Below, piece after piece: positions 1-7,968 of a stretch of DNA of 64,000 bases. The notes beneath the pieces were generated by a model, which worked only from the letters and a program-made list of their open reading frames with translations, was not told where the DNA came from and made no database searches. Each line of letters starts with the position of its first letter. The first letter of the stretch is position 1. Source of the stretch: Arthrobacter castelli DSM 16402 (lineage in GTDB: Bacteria > Actinomycetota > Actinomycetes > Actinomycetales > Micrococcaceae); the NCBI RefSeq assembly GCF_000430705.1, contig NZ_AUMN01000016.1, positions 1 to 64,000 of the forward strand, read 5' to 3'. The position numbers and the translations under genes were made by a program.

Positions 1-1062
1 GCTGATGTGGCTGCGGACCTGCTCCATACCGGCACCGGCACCGGACTACCACCAGCGGCCCTAACCGGCAGCCCCAACGATGCCTTCTACGGCACAAACC
101 CGCCACCGGGGGCCCCGGACGGCCCCGCAGCACCCGGAATAGCCGGAAAACCCGGAGTAGCCGGGGCGGCGGGAGTCGCTGGAGATCCTCCCGTAGCCGG
201 AGCCACCGCAGATACTCCTGCCGCCGCCGGTTCGGCCGGTGGCGCCGGGCCCGGGGCAGCCGGAAGCACCGGATCGGCCGGGAGCACCGGTGGTGGTGTT
301 GATCCGCCTGCCGGTGGTGATCCGCCGGGTTCGGGTCGGATCCCGAATTATGCCGGGATTAAGGCTGAGGTGCTGGTGGTGGTGCCGGTGTTGACCCTGA
401 TGGGGTTATCGGATGAGCCGGCCGATCTGGAAGGGTACGGTCCCATCGATGAGGAGACGGCCCGACAGTTGGCGGCGAATGCTCCGTCGTTCAAGCGGTT
501 ACTGACTCATCCGGAGACGGGGGCGCCGATGTCGTACGGGCGGGACAGCTATGCGGTGCCGAAAGACTTGCAAAGAATGGTCCGGCTGCGCGACCGGACG
601 TGTCGCGGGTACGGGTGCAACAAAGCCGCCCGTCACTGCGACCTCGACCACACTGTCCCCTACCCGACAGGGCAGACCGAACTGACGAATCTGAAACCAC
701 TATGCAAACCCGGCCATGCCCTCAAAACCGCGAAACTCTGGCGGGACATCCAGCACCGCGACGGCAGAGTGGACTGGACCTCACCGGCAGGCAGGAAATA
801 TTCCAACACCCCCGAAGGCCCACTACCCGAGATGCGACCCGCCCCCGACATCGCCACCCTGCTCAACAAAGCCAAAAACCAGGGCAAGCCGGACTGCGGA
901 AATAGTGCGGGCGCCGAAACTGGGGCGGACCGGCATGAAGATGGTGACTTCGCCGATGGCAAGAACCAAAGCAGTGCCAGATATGCCGCCGGTGCCGGCG
1001 ACGCCACGAAGGGGAACGGACGCCCACCAACAAACGACCCCAACGAGCCGCCACCCTTCTGA
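1..1062 (+). CDS. HNH endonuclease domain protein (13E12/DUF222-like), 5' end missing
   Basis: The reading frame is open from base 1, so the start lies outside the window; 353 codons of the C-terminal part are visible. The last 170 residues hold an HNH domain with the pattern CRGYGCNKAARHCDLDH, followed by NLKPLC and a PGHALKT segment, which is the layout of the large actinobacterial 13E12/DUF222 HNH family. Before it lies a Gly/Pro/Ala low-complexity stretch of about 75 residues (roughly residues 35-110 of the visible part) with six consecutive Gly-X-Y triplets. The family is usually assigned nuclease activity by motif, but its role in the cell is not known. The DUF222 part itself would lie upstream and is not seen. 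Confidence 0.8.
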   Translation, partial: ADVAADLLHTGTGTGLPPAALTGSPNDAFYGTNPPPGAPDGPAAPGIAGKPGVAGAAGVAGDPPVAGATADTPAAAGSAGGAGPGAAGSTGSAGSTGGGVDPPAGGDPPGSGRIPNYAGIKAEVLVVVPVLTLMGLSDEPADLEGYGPIDEETARQLAANAPSFKRLLTHPETGAPMSYGRDSYAVPKDLQRMVRLRDRTCRGYGCNKAARHCDLDHTVPYPTGQTELTNLKPLCKPGHALKTAKLWRDIQHRDGRVDWTSPAGRKYSNTPEGPLPEMRPAPDIATLLNKAKNQGKPDCGNSAGAETGADRHEDGDFADGKNQSSARYAAGAGDATKGNGRPPTNDPNEPPPF

Positions 1063-1467
1063 ATCCCGAGACCGCATGGCGACTTCGGCCGGATATACTC
1101 AGATTGTCGACACGCCTTTGCGCGACTTGAGCCCCTGATAGAGCACTGCGCCCTTCCGGCCCGAGGTCGCCCCCACCGCTCCTTGATGAGGACGTCAGCT
1201 TCGATGGCGCCACTGGCCACTACGCCCGGCACCGGCTTTCAGGAACGGACGGGTTGCGATGCTCGCGAACACAGGCCCTACCTTGACATCCTGCCCACCG
1301 TCTCGAAGACGGGCACGGCCTATCCCGCTTACCGCTGGAGCGGTGCGCCCTACTGCCGGCCGCAACGAGGGCGCCGCAGTGCTGCTGCGCACCGGATAGG
1401 GGACGGAGTAGGACGGCGACGTTTCACCTCCCTGCCACCTGTGCATCTTCAGCCGCTGCTGCTGCAG
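1063..1467. other. Intergenic stretch without a recognised gene
   Basis: 405 bases between the converging HNH gene and dnaB. Short open frames exist on both strands, but none has a ribosome binding site or a recognisable protein. No strong hairpin followed by a T-run was seen, so the dnaB terminator is not located. Confidence 0.5.
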
Positions 1468-4400
1468 TCACTGCTCCACAGCCATGTTTGAGAATCGTGA
1501 ATAGTGGCCCTGGAAGCCGACCACGATGGTTTTAGTCGGGCCGTTACGGTGCTTGGCCACGATCACGTCTGCCTCGCCGGCTCGGGCGGACTCCTTGTCG
1601 TAGATATCCTCGCGATGCAGCAGGACCACCATATCCGCATCCTGTTCGATCGAGTTGTGGACGGTAATCCCGTTTGCAATGAAGTTATGAGTGCCGAGGA
1701 CTGTGGCGTCGAAGACTTCTTCCTCACCATCTGGTTCGATGGAGACAATTTCGTCCCACAAGATGTCATTGACCGCCAACACATCCATAGAAGCATCGCC
1801 CAGAACATCGGCAATCCGCGCCATGCGTTGCCTGGACGGTGCTGTCTTATACATCGTCGAGCCGCAGTATTGGGAGCCAAGAGAGGCTTGGAAATCCCGA
1901 TGCGTAATTCCTTGGCCGCCCATAATGTCACGTACGTCTTTCCACACCTCCCCTGGGACTGTGTCGACGTTTGTGTTTGACGACGTTTGCTCGACTATCG
2001 CGAGCAATCTACGGCAGTTCTCGGAGCGCTCCCCGTGGACGCCGATCTCTTTCAAGAACCGGCGCTGCTCGTCGGTGCCGGAGATATCCAAGATGTACCC
2101 GGGGCGGTACTCCGCTTTGGGAGTCGTCGTTTTGATTCTTGCGGAGATTCCAAAGCGAAGCAGCAACCTGGAAACACCGTCGAGAAGCTGACGGGAGGTG
2201 GAAGCATAGTATATGCGGCCGCCTGAATTGTCCCTCCGGACTGTCACCGATCCGTCGGTAGCCCACAAATGCCGGAGGAAGAGCGCTATCTGTACCTTGG
2301 GCAGCGCGTGGACTCCTGTGGGCACGAACTTTTCGTGACTACGCAGGCCAAAAAGCCCCATGCCATCAAGCCAGGCAGCAATTGGATTCCGCTTACCGTG
2401 AGTCACTCGATATGGAGCCGGAAGACGAAGGGAAGTGCATCGTGCTGCGGCATGTTCATCGCGAACAGCCGCAATACCAAAATGTTCAGCGGCCTTCGTT
2501 ACTGCCTTAAGATTGTGTTGGTCAACCGATGCGTACCGAAGAGGTTGCCTGCGGACGAAAGAGCCATCGCCTATGAGGTGCGCCAACATGATGACCTTGG
2601 AATCGTCCCAGTTCGACCTTTCAGATGGCCCGTTGACGTGGCGGGGAACGGCGAGACGGTTACCAGCAGTTAGTTCTCCAAGGGGCTTCCAGCCATCATA
2701 GGTGTAGAATCGATGGTTTGCCGTGGCCCGAACTGTCTTTCCAGACGACAAGCGTAGACGGTACACGGCCTTGCGCCCTGTAGAAAATACATGGGTCAGA
2801 TGCCGTTCCACATACCGCAGTCCGTCATCCATCGACCAGACTGGCACGTCCCGGGCCCCACTGTCGTAGAGCTCTTTCATCGTCGTCTCGGCGCCGGTAT
2901 CGGATCTCAGGATGCGGGTATCTCCGGTGAGACACCCCGACTCGCGAAGGTCGGAAACCATTGGCTTCTTATCGTTTCGCTGCTCGGAACCTCGGTTGAG
3001 CTGGGACAATGCGATAACCGGCACACCCAGCTCCTTGGCAAGCAGCTTCAGCGCCCTGGAGAATTCAGAAACTTCCTGCTGCCGGGACTCGACCTTTTTC
3101 CCGGACGACATCAATTGCAGATAGTCGATGACCACGAGCTTCAAGTCGTGGCGCTGCTTGAGCCGTCGGCATTTCGCCCGGATTTCCATCAGGGACATAT
3201 TCGGGCTGTCGTCAATAAACAGCGGGGCGTCGTTCATCTTGCCCATGGTGGTGGCAATCTTGCTCCACTGCTCGTCCCGGATCGTCCCCTTGCGCAGGTC
3301 CTGAAGGTTGATCGTCGCCTCGGCGGACAGCAGCTTTGTCGCGATCTCGTTTCGGCTCATCTCCAAAGAGAAGACAACCGACGTCAGATTGTTCTTAATG
3401 GAGGCCGAGCGCGCGATATCGAGTGCCAGAGTGGAATTGTGCGTAGGCACAAACGACTCGCCTGCCAAATACATGTGGCTTCGATGTGCGACTTGGATGC
3501 ACCGGACCGGAACCGACTCGATCCGCCGTGCTTCCTTGATGAAACGGGTTCCCCGCTTGGGCGTGGAGCGTGCATCGCGTTCCTTGTGAAGCACCTTCTT
3601 CCGGTGAAGGCCAAAGACTTCTTCGTCGGTCGAAAAGGTAATGGTAAAAGCAATTGACGATGCAGAACTGCGGCCCTGGACCTGCTTCTCCCACCAGCCG
3701 GTCCGATACCCGAGACTATGAATCAGTTCTCTAGTGTCTTCGGCCAAACGGCGGTGTGTAACGGAGAACTGAATGCACCCGCTGGCACTTACGGTGCCAT
3801 CCGTATCCAGCAACCCAGCCAACAAGGCCCGCCGCTGCGCCACGCTGCCACGCAGATAAGCCGCTGGGATGTGTTTGTTTCCCAAAAGGGATTCACGCTG
3901 AAGAATGGATTCGAAAGATCCGTCGCGGCTTTCCTGATTCAGCTCGATGCACCAGAGGGAATCCCCGACTGGATTCAGCCTGTAGCCATCCCCCGAAATA
4001 CGCAACAGGACTTCATCGTCCTCATTGGTCACCCGTGCGGCGTCGGAGTGCCCGTCGCCCAACCAGGCGCCCAATGTGTAGGGGCCGATTGCGAGATCCG
4101 CCGCGGGCAGCGCCAGTGCCTCGGTGTTCCGGACGGAATGGTTCAGCCGCGTATCTTTTGTCGGGCAGCGCAGTGTCGAGGCGATCTCGCCTGTGGTCTT
4201 GACTGAGGCAAAAGTCTGCTGATTCTTCGTTCTGTTGTGTCCAACGGCGGCTGCTTGGGCAGATTTGCGGGATGCCCGGGTGTCGGTGAGCCACTGGTGC
4301 TCTTCGTCGGCGATCAGTGTCGTCCCGTCGTCGAACAGCACTTCGTAGCACGGCCGCCCGGTCATCACTTCGGTTGCGGCAACGACTTCGGTGGGTGTTC

Positions 4401-5175
4401 CATCAGCTGCCAGGACTTTGTCTCCGGACCGGACATCACCCATGGTGGTCCAGCCGCCCGGTGTGGGAATGGGGGTATCCAGCGCCAAGGCCTTGCCCAT
4501 GGCCGGTCTCGCGGCAATGACGATCATCTGCCCCGGGTGCAGACCGTGGGTTAGATCGTCCAGTTCGTAGAAGCCGGTGGGAACGCCGACCATCTCGTTG
4601 CCGCGGTGTCCCGAGGCTTCGATTTCGTCGACAGTTCCCTCAATGACGTCGCGGAGGGGGACGTAGTCCTCGGTGGTGCGTCGTTCGGAGACCGCGTAGA
4701 TCTCAGCCTGCGCGGCATTGACGATGTCGTCGACTTCGCCGTCGTTTCCGTAGCCGAGCTGGACGATCCTGGTGCCTGCGTCCACCAATCGCCGAAGCAC
4801 CGACCGTTCCCGGACGATGTCCGCGTAGAAAGAGGCGTTAGCGGCCGTGGGCACCGACGAGATGAGGGTGTGCAGGTAAGCGGGGCCGCCGACGCGGGAA
4901 ATTTCCTTGCGCTTGGTGAGTTCGTCCGCGACGGTTACTGCGTCCGCCGGTTCCCCGCGGCTGTAGATATCGCAGATCGCGTCATAGATGCTTTCGTGGG
5001 CCGGACGGTAGAAGTCGTTGCCACGAAGTACCTCCACACAGTCGGCGATGGCGTCTTTGGACAGCATCATGCCGCCCAGGACGCTTTGCTCGGCCACCAG
5101 GTCCTGAGGCGGAGTGCGTGCGAATTCCGGTTCACGGGACGACGCGTTCGCCTCGTCCATGTGTGCCAGTGTCAT
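1468..5175 (-). CDS. dnaB: Replicative DNA helicase DnaB with two inteins
   Basis: This is the hexameric replicative helicase that unwinds DNA at the fork. The precursor is 1235 residues. Removing two inteins (residues 229-580 and 748-1174) leaves 456, a normal DnaB length. The N-extein (1-228) carries the DnaB N-terminal domain and ends in ARPAMGK of Walker A. The middle extein (581-747) has the RecA-like core with VVIDYLQLM and ALSQLNRGS. The last extein (1175-1235) starts SIEQDADMVVLLHRED. The start at 5175 is supported by GAGGAGAGG a few bases upstream. The gene lies downstream of rplI on the same strand but is separated from it by a terminator and about 710 bases of its own upstream DNA rich in DnaA-box sequences. 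Splicing of both inteins must be efficient for viability. Confidence 0.97.
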   Translation of the reverse strand: MTLAHMDEANASSREPEFARTPPQDLVAEQSVLGGMMLSKDAIADCVEVLRGNDFYRPAHESIYDAICDIYSRGEPADAVTVADELTKRKEISRVGGPAYLHTLISSVPTAANASFYADIVRERSVLRRLVDAGTRIVQLGYGNDGEVDDIVNAAQAEIYAVSERRTTEDYVPLRDVIEGTVDEIEASGHRGNEMVGVPTGFYELDDLTHGLHPGQMIVIAARPAMGKALALDTPIPTPGGWTTMGDVRSGDKVLAADGTPTEVVAATEVMTGRPCYEVLFDDGTTLIADEEHQWLTDTRASRKSAQAAAVGHNRTKNQQTFASVKTTGEIASTLRCPTKDTRLNHSVRNTEALALPAADLAIGPYTLGAWLGDGHSDAARVTNEDDEVLLRISGDGYRLNPVGDSLWCIELNQESRDGSFESILQRESLLGNKHIPAAYLRGSVAQRRALLAGLLDTDGTVSASGCIQFSVTHRRLAEDTRELIHSLGYRTGWWEKQVQGRSSASSIAFTITFSTDEEVFGLHRKKVLHKERDARSTPKRGTRFIKEARRIESVPVRCIQVAHRSHMYLAGESFVPTHNSTLALDIARSASIKNNLTSVVFSLEMSRNEIATKLLSAEATINLQDLRKGTIRDEQWSKIATTMGKMNDAPLFIDDSPNMSLMEIRAKCRRLKQRHDLKLVVIDYLQLMSSGKKVESRQQEVSEFSRALKLLAKELGVPVIALSQLNRGSEQRNDKKPMVSDLRESGCLTGDTRILRSDTGAETTMKELYDSGARDVPVWSMDDGLRYVERHLTHVFSTGRKAVYRLRLSSGKTVRATANHRFYTYDGWKPLGELTAGNRLAVPRHVNGPSERSNWDDSKVIMLAHLIGDGSFVRRQPLRYASVDQHNLKAVTKAAEHFGIAAVRDEHAAARCTSLRLPAPYRVTHGKRNPIAAWLDGMGLFGLRSHEKFVPTGVHALPKVQIALFLRHLWATDGSVTVRRDNSGGRIYYASTSRQLLDGVSRLLLRFGISARIKTTTPKAEYRPGYILDISGTDEQRRFLKEIGVHGERSENCRRLLAIVEQTSSNTNVDTVPGEVWKDVRDIMGGQGITHRDFQASLGSQYCGSTMYKTAPSRQRMARIADVLGDASMDVLAVNDILWDEIVSIEPDGEEEVFDATVLGTHNFIANGITVHNSIEQDADMVVLLHREDIYDKESARAGEADVIVAKHRNGPTKTIVVGFQGHYSRFSNMAVEQ
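1654..2934 (-). mobile_element. DnaB intein 2 (class 1, RESG/SIEQDAD site) with LAGLIDADG endonuclease
   Basis: 427 residues between DLRESG and SIEQDAD, the same insertion point as the well-known Synechocystis DnaB intein. It starts CLTGDTRIL (Cys1), has a block B TANH (T818, H821 of the precursor), and ends TVHN before Ser+1, all standard for class 1. LAHLIGDGSF and FLRHLWATDG are the two endonuclease motifs, both with the key Asp. The DNA is less GC-rich than the exteins (a hand count of one 60-base line gave 33 G+C against 38 in an extein line), which fits recent acquisition but is only a spot check. Confidence 0.94.
3436..4491 (-). mobile_element. DnaB intein 1 (class-3-like, in the Walker A loop) with LAGLIDADG endonuclease
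   Basis: 352 residues inserted between Lys and Ser of the GK|S Walker A motif. The intein begins ALALDTP, so residue 1 is Ala rather than Cys or Ser, and it ends FVPTHN before Ser+1. It shows the three class 3 marks: Trp in block B (EEHQWLTD, precursor residue 295), Cys in block F (VRCIQV, residue 559) and Thr in block G (residue 578). Class 3 inteins are known to start splicing from the block F Cys. Two dodecapeptide motifs, TLGAWLGDGH and LLAGLLDTDG, keep the acidic residues of a homing endonuclease. Boundaries follow from restoration of ARPAMGK-STLALDIAR in the extein. Confidence 0.93.
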
Positions 5176-5349
5176 TCGAACCTCTCCTCTTCGTGGCCCC
5201 TTTTACCGTCGCAGCACGGTTGTGCTGGTACCGCTTTTGGTCTATCAGGCGGCACTGACAATATCCGGCAGCTGGATCGCGAGCCGCTTTCCGGAGACCG
5301 CCTTAGAGAGGGCGGTTTGAGAACCACTCACGTAAACGTAGTCGCTGGT

Positions 5350-5602
5350 TTGTCCACCGCCAACTCCTTTGTCCACAGGTCAGGCGGATGAGGTGTGGAT
5401 AATGCGGCGTGTCTTGTGCACAGGATGGGGACGACGGTGTGGATAGCAGAATTCTTTTTTTCAAAACTGCGCTCTGACGTGGGAAAACGTCTCTTCACAG
5501 CTGTGGAGGAGAAGAATTTTTTCCCCAGCCTTCATCCACAGAACCCGCTTTGACAGACCGGAACGGAACGGGTATGCGTCACCAGTCCACAAGTTATCCA
5601 CA
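5350..5602. promoter_or_regulatory. Cluster of DnaA-box-like sequences upstream of dnaB
   Basis: Exact TTATCCACA is present at 5594-5602 (+) and 5394-5402 (-). TTGTCCACA, the Streptomyces-type box, is at 5369-5377, and TTGTGCACA at 5414-5422. Boxes with one mismatch lie at 5350-5358, 5438-5446 (-) and 5532-5540. AT-rich tracts at about 5448-5467 and 5512-5522 lie between them. This lies in the dnaB upstream region, between the rplI terminator and the dnaB start. It could let DnaA control dnaB, titrate DnaA, or serve as an origin-like element. The sequence alone does not decide between these. Confidence 0.7.
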
Positions 5603-5695
5603 AGCCGTATATTCCTTGTTGTGACTCGCTTCACGCCGCGGGCCAGCGCTGTTGACGTGCCTGTATTCCTTCGTCCGCATACCCGGGTCAAGCCC

Positions 5696-5717
5696 CTTAT
5701 TACTGCCCGGTAATAAG
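5696..5717. promoter_or_regulatory. Perfect inverted repeat, operator-like
   Basis: CTTATTAC and GTAATAAG form perfect 8-base arms around a 6-base centre. The AT-rich arms stand out from the surrounding GC-rich DNA. It lies about 520 bases upstream of dnaB and 170 bases downstream of rplI, outside any gene. It may be an operator for an unidentified regulator; a weak RNA hairpin is the alternative. Confidence 0.45.
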
Positions 5718-5888
5718 ACGCAAGGAGCGGTCGGAGCTCCAGCCGGACAGCACGCACCACAGCGGCCCGGGCAGGATGAAAAACCAGCAGCCCCGGTGGA
5801 GGTGCAGGGCTTGCCATGGCCATACACACATTCTCACCACTGACCCCCAAAAGGGCCGCTGACCCCCAGAAGGGCCCCGGCACGCAGA

Positions 5889-5914
5889 AGGGCCCCACCG
5901 ATTGGTAGGGCCCT
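5889..5914 (-). terminator. Hairpin terminator after rplI
   Basis: AGGGCCC (5889-5895) pairs with GGGCCCT (5908-5914). ACC/GGT extends the stem inward past one mismatch, leaving a GATT loop. It lies 28 bases beyond the rplI stop. No clear U-run follows on the minus strand, as is common in actinomycetes. Confidence 0.65.
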
Positions 5915-5941
5915 CCAGCGGTTCAGATGTGGAAACGGTGC

Positions 5942-6391
5942 CTAGTTGGTGACAACTTCCAGATCGATGACGGCCGAAACATCGTCGTGAAGACGGACGT
6001 TGGCCTGGTAGGAACCGGTCGACTTGATGTGCGTCGGCAGTTCAACCTTGCGCTTGTCAATCGAACCGAGTCCGGCAGCTTCGACAGCCGCTGCCACGTC
6101 GGAGGGCTTGACGGTGCCGAACAGGCGCCCGGTCTCCCCTGCCTTGACGGTGAGCTTGACTGGCTTCGCCGACAGTGCGGCAGCCTGCTGCTGGGCGTCT
6201 TCGAGGGAGGCGTGCTCACGCGCGATGCGGGCGGCCTTGATGGTCTCAACCTGCCGCTCGCCGCCCTTGGTCCAGGCCATCGCGAATCCGCGCGGCAACA
6301 GGTAGTTGCGCGCATACCCGTTCTTCACCTCGACGATGTCGCCGGCAGTGCCGAGTCCGGTCACTTCGTGGGTCAAAATAACTTTTGCCAT
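5942..6391 (-). CDS. rplI: 50S ribosomal protein L9
   Basis: 149 residues beginning [18 protein letters not shown], the conserved L9 N-domain, with the RNLLPRG-type segment NYLLPRGFA. This is followed by the long linker helix and a C-domain ending [13 protein letters not shown]9 binds 23S rRNA near the L1 stalk and helps frame maintenance. Its length equals the family norm. It is the last gene of the rpsF-ssb-rpsR-rplI block, 17 bases after rpsR, and is followed by a hairpin terminator that separates it from dnaB. Confidence 0.98.
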   Translation of the reverse strand: MAKVILTHEVTGLGTAGDIVEVKNGYARNYLLPRGFAMAWTKGGERQVETIKAARIAREHASLEDAQQQAAALSAKPVKLTVKAGETGRLFGTVKPSDVAAAVEAAGLGSIDKRKVELPTHIKSTGSYQANVRLHDDVSAVIDLEVVTN

Positions 6392-6408
6392 GTCTGGTTC
6401 CCCTTCTC

Positions 6409-6648
6409 TTAGCCGCGGCCTGCGCCGGAGTAAGGCAGAAGTGCAACCTCACGGGCATTCTTGATTGCCTGTGCGATTTTGCGCTGCTCCTGCACACTGA
6501 CGCCCGTGACGCGGCGCGCACGGATCTTTCCGCGATCGGAGATGAACTTGCGCAGCAATGCGACGTCCTTGTAGTCGATGACGGTGATGTCAGCGGCCTT
6601 CAAGGGGTTTGACTTTGGTTTGGGCTTACGTATTTCAGCCTTAGCCAT
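6409..6648 (-). CDS. rpsR: 30S ribosomal protein S18
   Basis: 79 residues with the S18 core [19 protein letters not shown] and the ending YSGAGRG. There is no cysteine, so this is the zinc-independent form of S18. S18 assembles with S6 on the platform of the small subunit. It lies 17 bases upstream of rplI and 82 bases downstream of ssb, with a perfect hairpin in that spacer. Confidence 0.98.
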   Translation of the reverse strand: MAKAEIRKPKPKSNPLKAADITVIDYKDVALLRKFISDRGKIRARRVTGVSVQEQRKIAQAIKNAREVALLPYSGAGRG

Positions 6649-6673
6649 CGTGGTGCTCCTTCATTGTGTGGAG

Positions 6674-6694
6674 CCCGCAGAACCGTTCTGCGGG
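6674..6694 (-). other. Hairpin between ssb and rpsR
   Basis: CCCGCAGAA and TTCTGCGGG form a perfect 9-bp stem with a 3-base CCG loop in the intercistronic spacer. It may act as a partial terminator, a processing site or a 3'-end stabiliser that sets ssb against rpsR levels. No T-run follows. Confidence 0.5.
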
Positions 6695-6730
6695 ATGGTG
6701 GATCGTTGACCTGCCATTGGCAGATCCGGA

Positions 6731-7282
6731 CTAGAAGGGCGGATCGTTGTTATCGGGGCCATTGCCCCAACCGCCGGACGCGGTCCCGGGAGCTCCCCAG
6801 GGGTCGTCCTGCGGGGCGGACTGGCCGCCCTGGTTTCCGAAGCCGCCGGAGTTTCCTCCGAAGTTGCCACCGCCGCCGGAGTTTCCTCCGCCGCCACCGA
6901 AGTTTCCGCCGCTGTTGCGCTGCTGGCGGGTGACGTTGGCTGTTGCGTACTTGAGCGAGGGGCCGATCTCGTCGGCATCAAGCTCGAAGACGGTGCGCTT
7001 CTCCCCTTCTTTAGTTTCGAATGAACGTGACTTCAGGCGTCCGTTGACGACGACGCGCATCCCCTTGGTCAGGGACTCTGCGACATTCTCGGCCGCCTCG
7101 CGCCACACCGACGCGCGGAGGAACAGCGTTTCGCCGTCCTTCCATTCGCCGGACTGACGGTCGAAGTTCCGCGGCGTCGAGGCAACAGTGAAGTTGGCCA
7201 CGGCCGAACCCGACGGGGTAAAACGCAACTCCGGATCGTTGGTCAGATTTCCAACGACAGTAATTACGGTCTCGCCTGCCAT
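6731..7282 (-). CDS. ssb: Single-stranded DNA-binding protein
   Basis: 183 residues. An N-terminal OB fold (about 1-110) starts [21 protein letters not shown] Gly/Asn-rich linker with repeated GGGN and GGNS units follows, and the protein ends in the acidic tip DNNDPPF that recruits partner proteins. The protein coats single strands during replication, repair and recombination. It sits between rpsF (124 bases upstream, counting from the rpsF stop) and rpsR, the standard order in this phylum. Confidence 0.98.
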   Translation of the reverse strand: MAGETVITVVGNLTNDPELRFTPSGSAVANFTVASTPRNFDRQSGEWKDGETLFLRASVWREAAENVAESLTKGMRVVVNGRLKSRSFETKEGEKRTVFELDADEIGPSLKYATANVTRQQRNSGGNFGGGGGNSGGGGNFGGNSGGFGNQGGQSAPQDDPWGAPGTASGGWGNGPDNNDPPF

Positions 7283-7406
7283 CTAATGCCTCCTGGTCTG
7301 GCCTGCTGTCTGGTGCAACCGGCACGTTCGGTTGAAGATTCTAAAGGATCTTCCAAGTCAATCATCCGGCGGCACTTGGCAACACCGGCTGACCCACTGC
7401 TGTGGA

Positions 7407-7712
7407 TTACTTGGCGGAGACCTTCTGCTCTTCGGGGCGGATGATCTTGGTCCGCATGATGGTCTCGTTCAGAGACAGCTGGCGGTCAAGCTCCTTGGCG
7501 GCATCCGGATTCGCGGTGAAGTTAACCACTGCGTAGATACCCTCGGACTTCTTCTGGATGTCATAGGCCAGACGGCGACGGCCCCAGATATCAACGTTAT
7601 CGACGGTTCCACCGTCGTTGCGGATGACATTAAGGAACTTGTCGATTGTCGGCTCGACGGTACGCTCTTCGACCTCGGGGTCGATGATTACCATCAATTC
7701 GTAAGGACGCAT
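7407..7712 (-). CDS. rpsF: 30S ribosomal protein S6
   Basis: 101 residues starting [17 protein letters not shown], the usual S6 beginning. The frame could start 12 bases earlier at a GTG, but that GTG overlaps the Shine-Dalgarno AGGAGGTG itself, which lies 10 bases before the ATG at 7712, so the ATG is the better start. S6 pairs with S18 in the 30S platform. It is the first gene of the operon and has a structured leader upstream. Confidence 0.97.
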   Translation of the reverse strand: MRPYELMVIIDPEVEERTVEPTIDKFLNVIRNDGGTVDNVDIWGRRRLAYDIQKKSEGIYAVVNFTANPDAAKELDRQLSLNETIMRTKIIRPEEQKVSAK

Positions 7713-7773
7713 TTGTGAACCCACCTCCTTTGGGCTGTACGGCTACGGTATTTCCGTAACAGGAGGTTCCTGT
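7713..7773 (-). promoter_or_regulatory. Structured rpsF leader (possible S6:S18 binding element)
   Basis: On the minus strand two perfect hairpins abut: ACAGGA/TCCTGT (7759-7773, 3-base loop) and TACGG/CCGTA (7744-7758, 5-base loop). The AGGAGGT ribosome site follows. Many bacteria control rpsF through an S6:S18-binding leader with conserved CCG elements. The position and CCG content fit, but I could not match the full consensus. Confidence 0.35.
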
Positions 7774-7868
7774 GCGCCTCGGAACAAAGGCTGTCCCGAG
7801 CTTCTGTGCTGTGCCTGAACTGTCAGTACTGTCTGAACTGTCTGTACGTTGCAGGCACAGACTTGGCT

Positions 7869-7898
7869 ATATTACCTGACGCGTCCGGCCACGCCCAA
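7869..7898 (-). promoter_or_regulatory. Possible sigma-70-type promoter of the rpsF operon
   Basis: On the minus strand, TTGGGC (7893-7898) is separated by 18 bases from TAATAT (7869-7874), about 150 bases before rpsF. The -10 is one of the few AT-rich hexamers here. Confidence 0.35.
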
Positions 7899-7900
7899 TC

Positions 7901-7936
7901 GTCGCCACCGGCCCTGTGGATAGGGCCGGTGGCGAC
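7901..7936 (-). terminator. Strong hairpin terminator after putA
   Basis: GTCGCCACCGGCCCT (7901-7915) and AGGGCCGGTGGCGAC (7922-7936) form a perfect 15-bp stem with a 6-base loop, 32 bases beyond the putA stop. There is no T-run. Confidence 0.8.
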
Positions 7937-7968
7937 GGTCGCGGCGAAACAGATCCGGTTGGAAACGC

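Noticed and set aside
4606-5391. Plus-strand frame of 261 codons over the dnaB start
   Set aside because: Antisense to the conserved DnaB N-domain, with no recognisable protein.
5350-5602. Calling this stretch the chromosomal oriC
   Set aside because: The boxes are suggestive, but dnaA and dnaN are absent and the skew cannot be computed here, so only a DnaA-box cluster is claimed.
5461-5898. Minus-strand frame of 145 codons upstream of dnaB
   Set aside because: It covers the DnaA-box cluster and the terminator, lacks a ribosome site, and its translation shows no domain.
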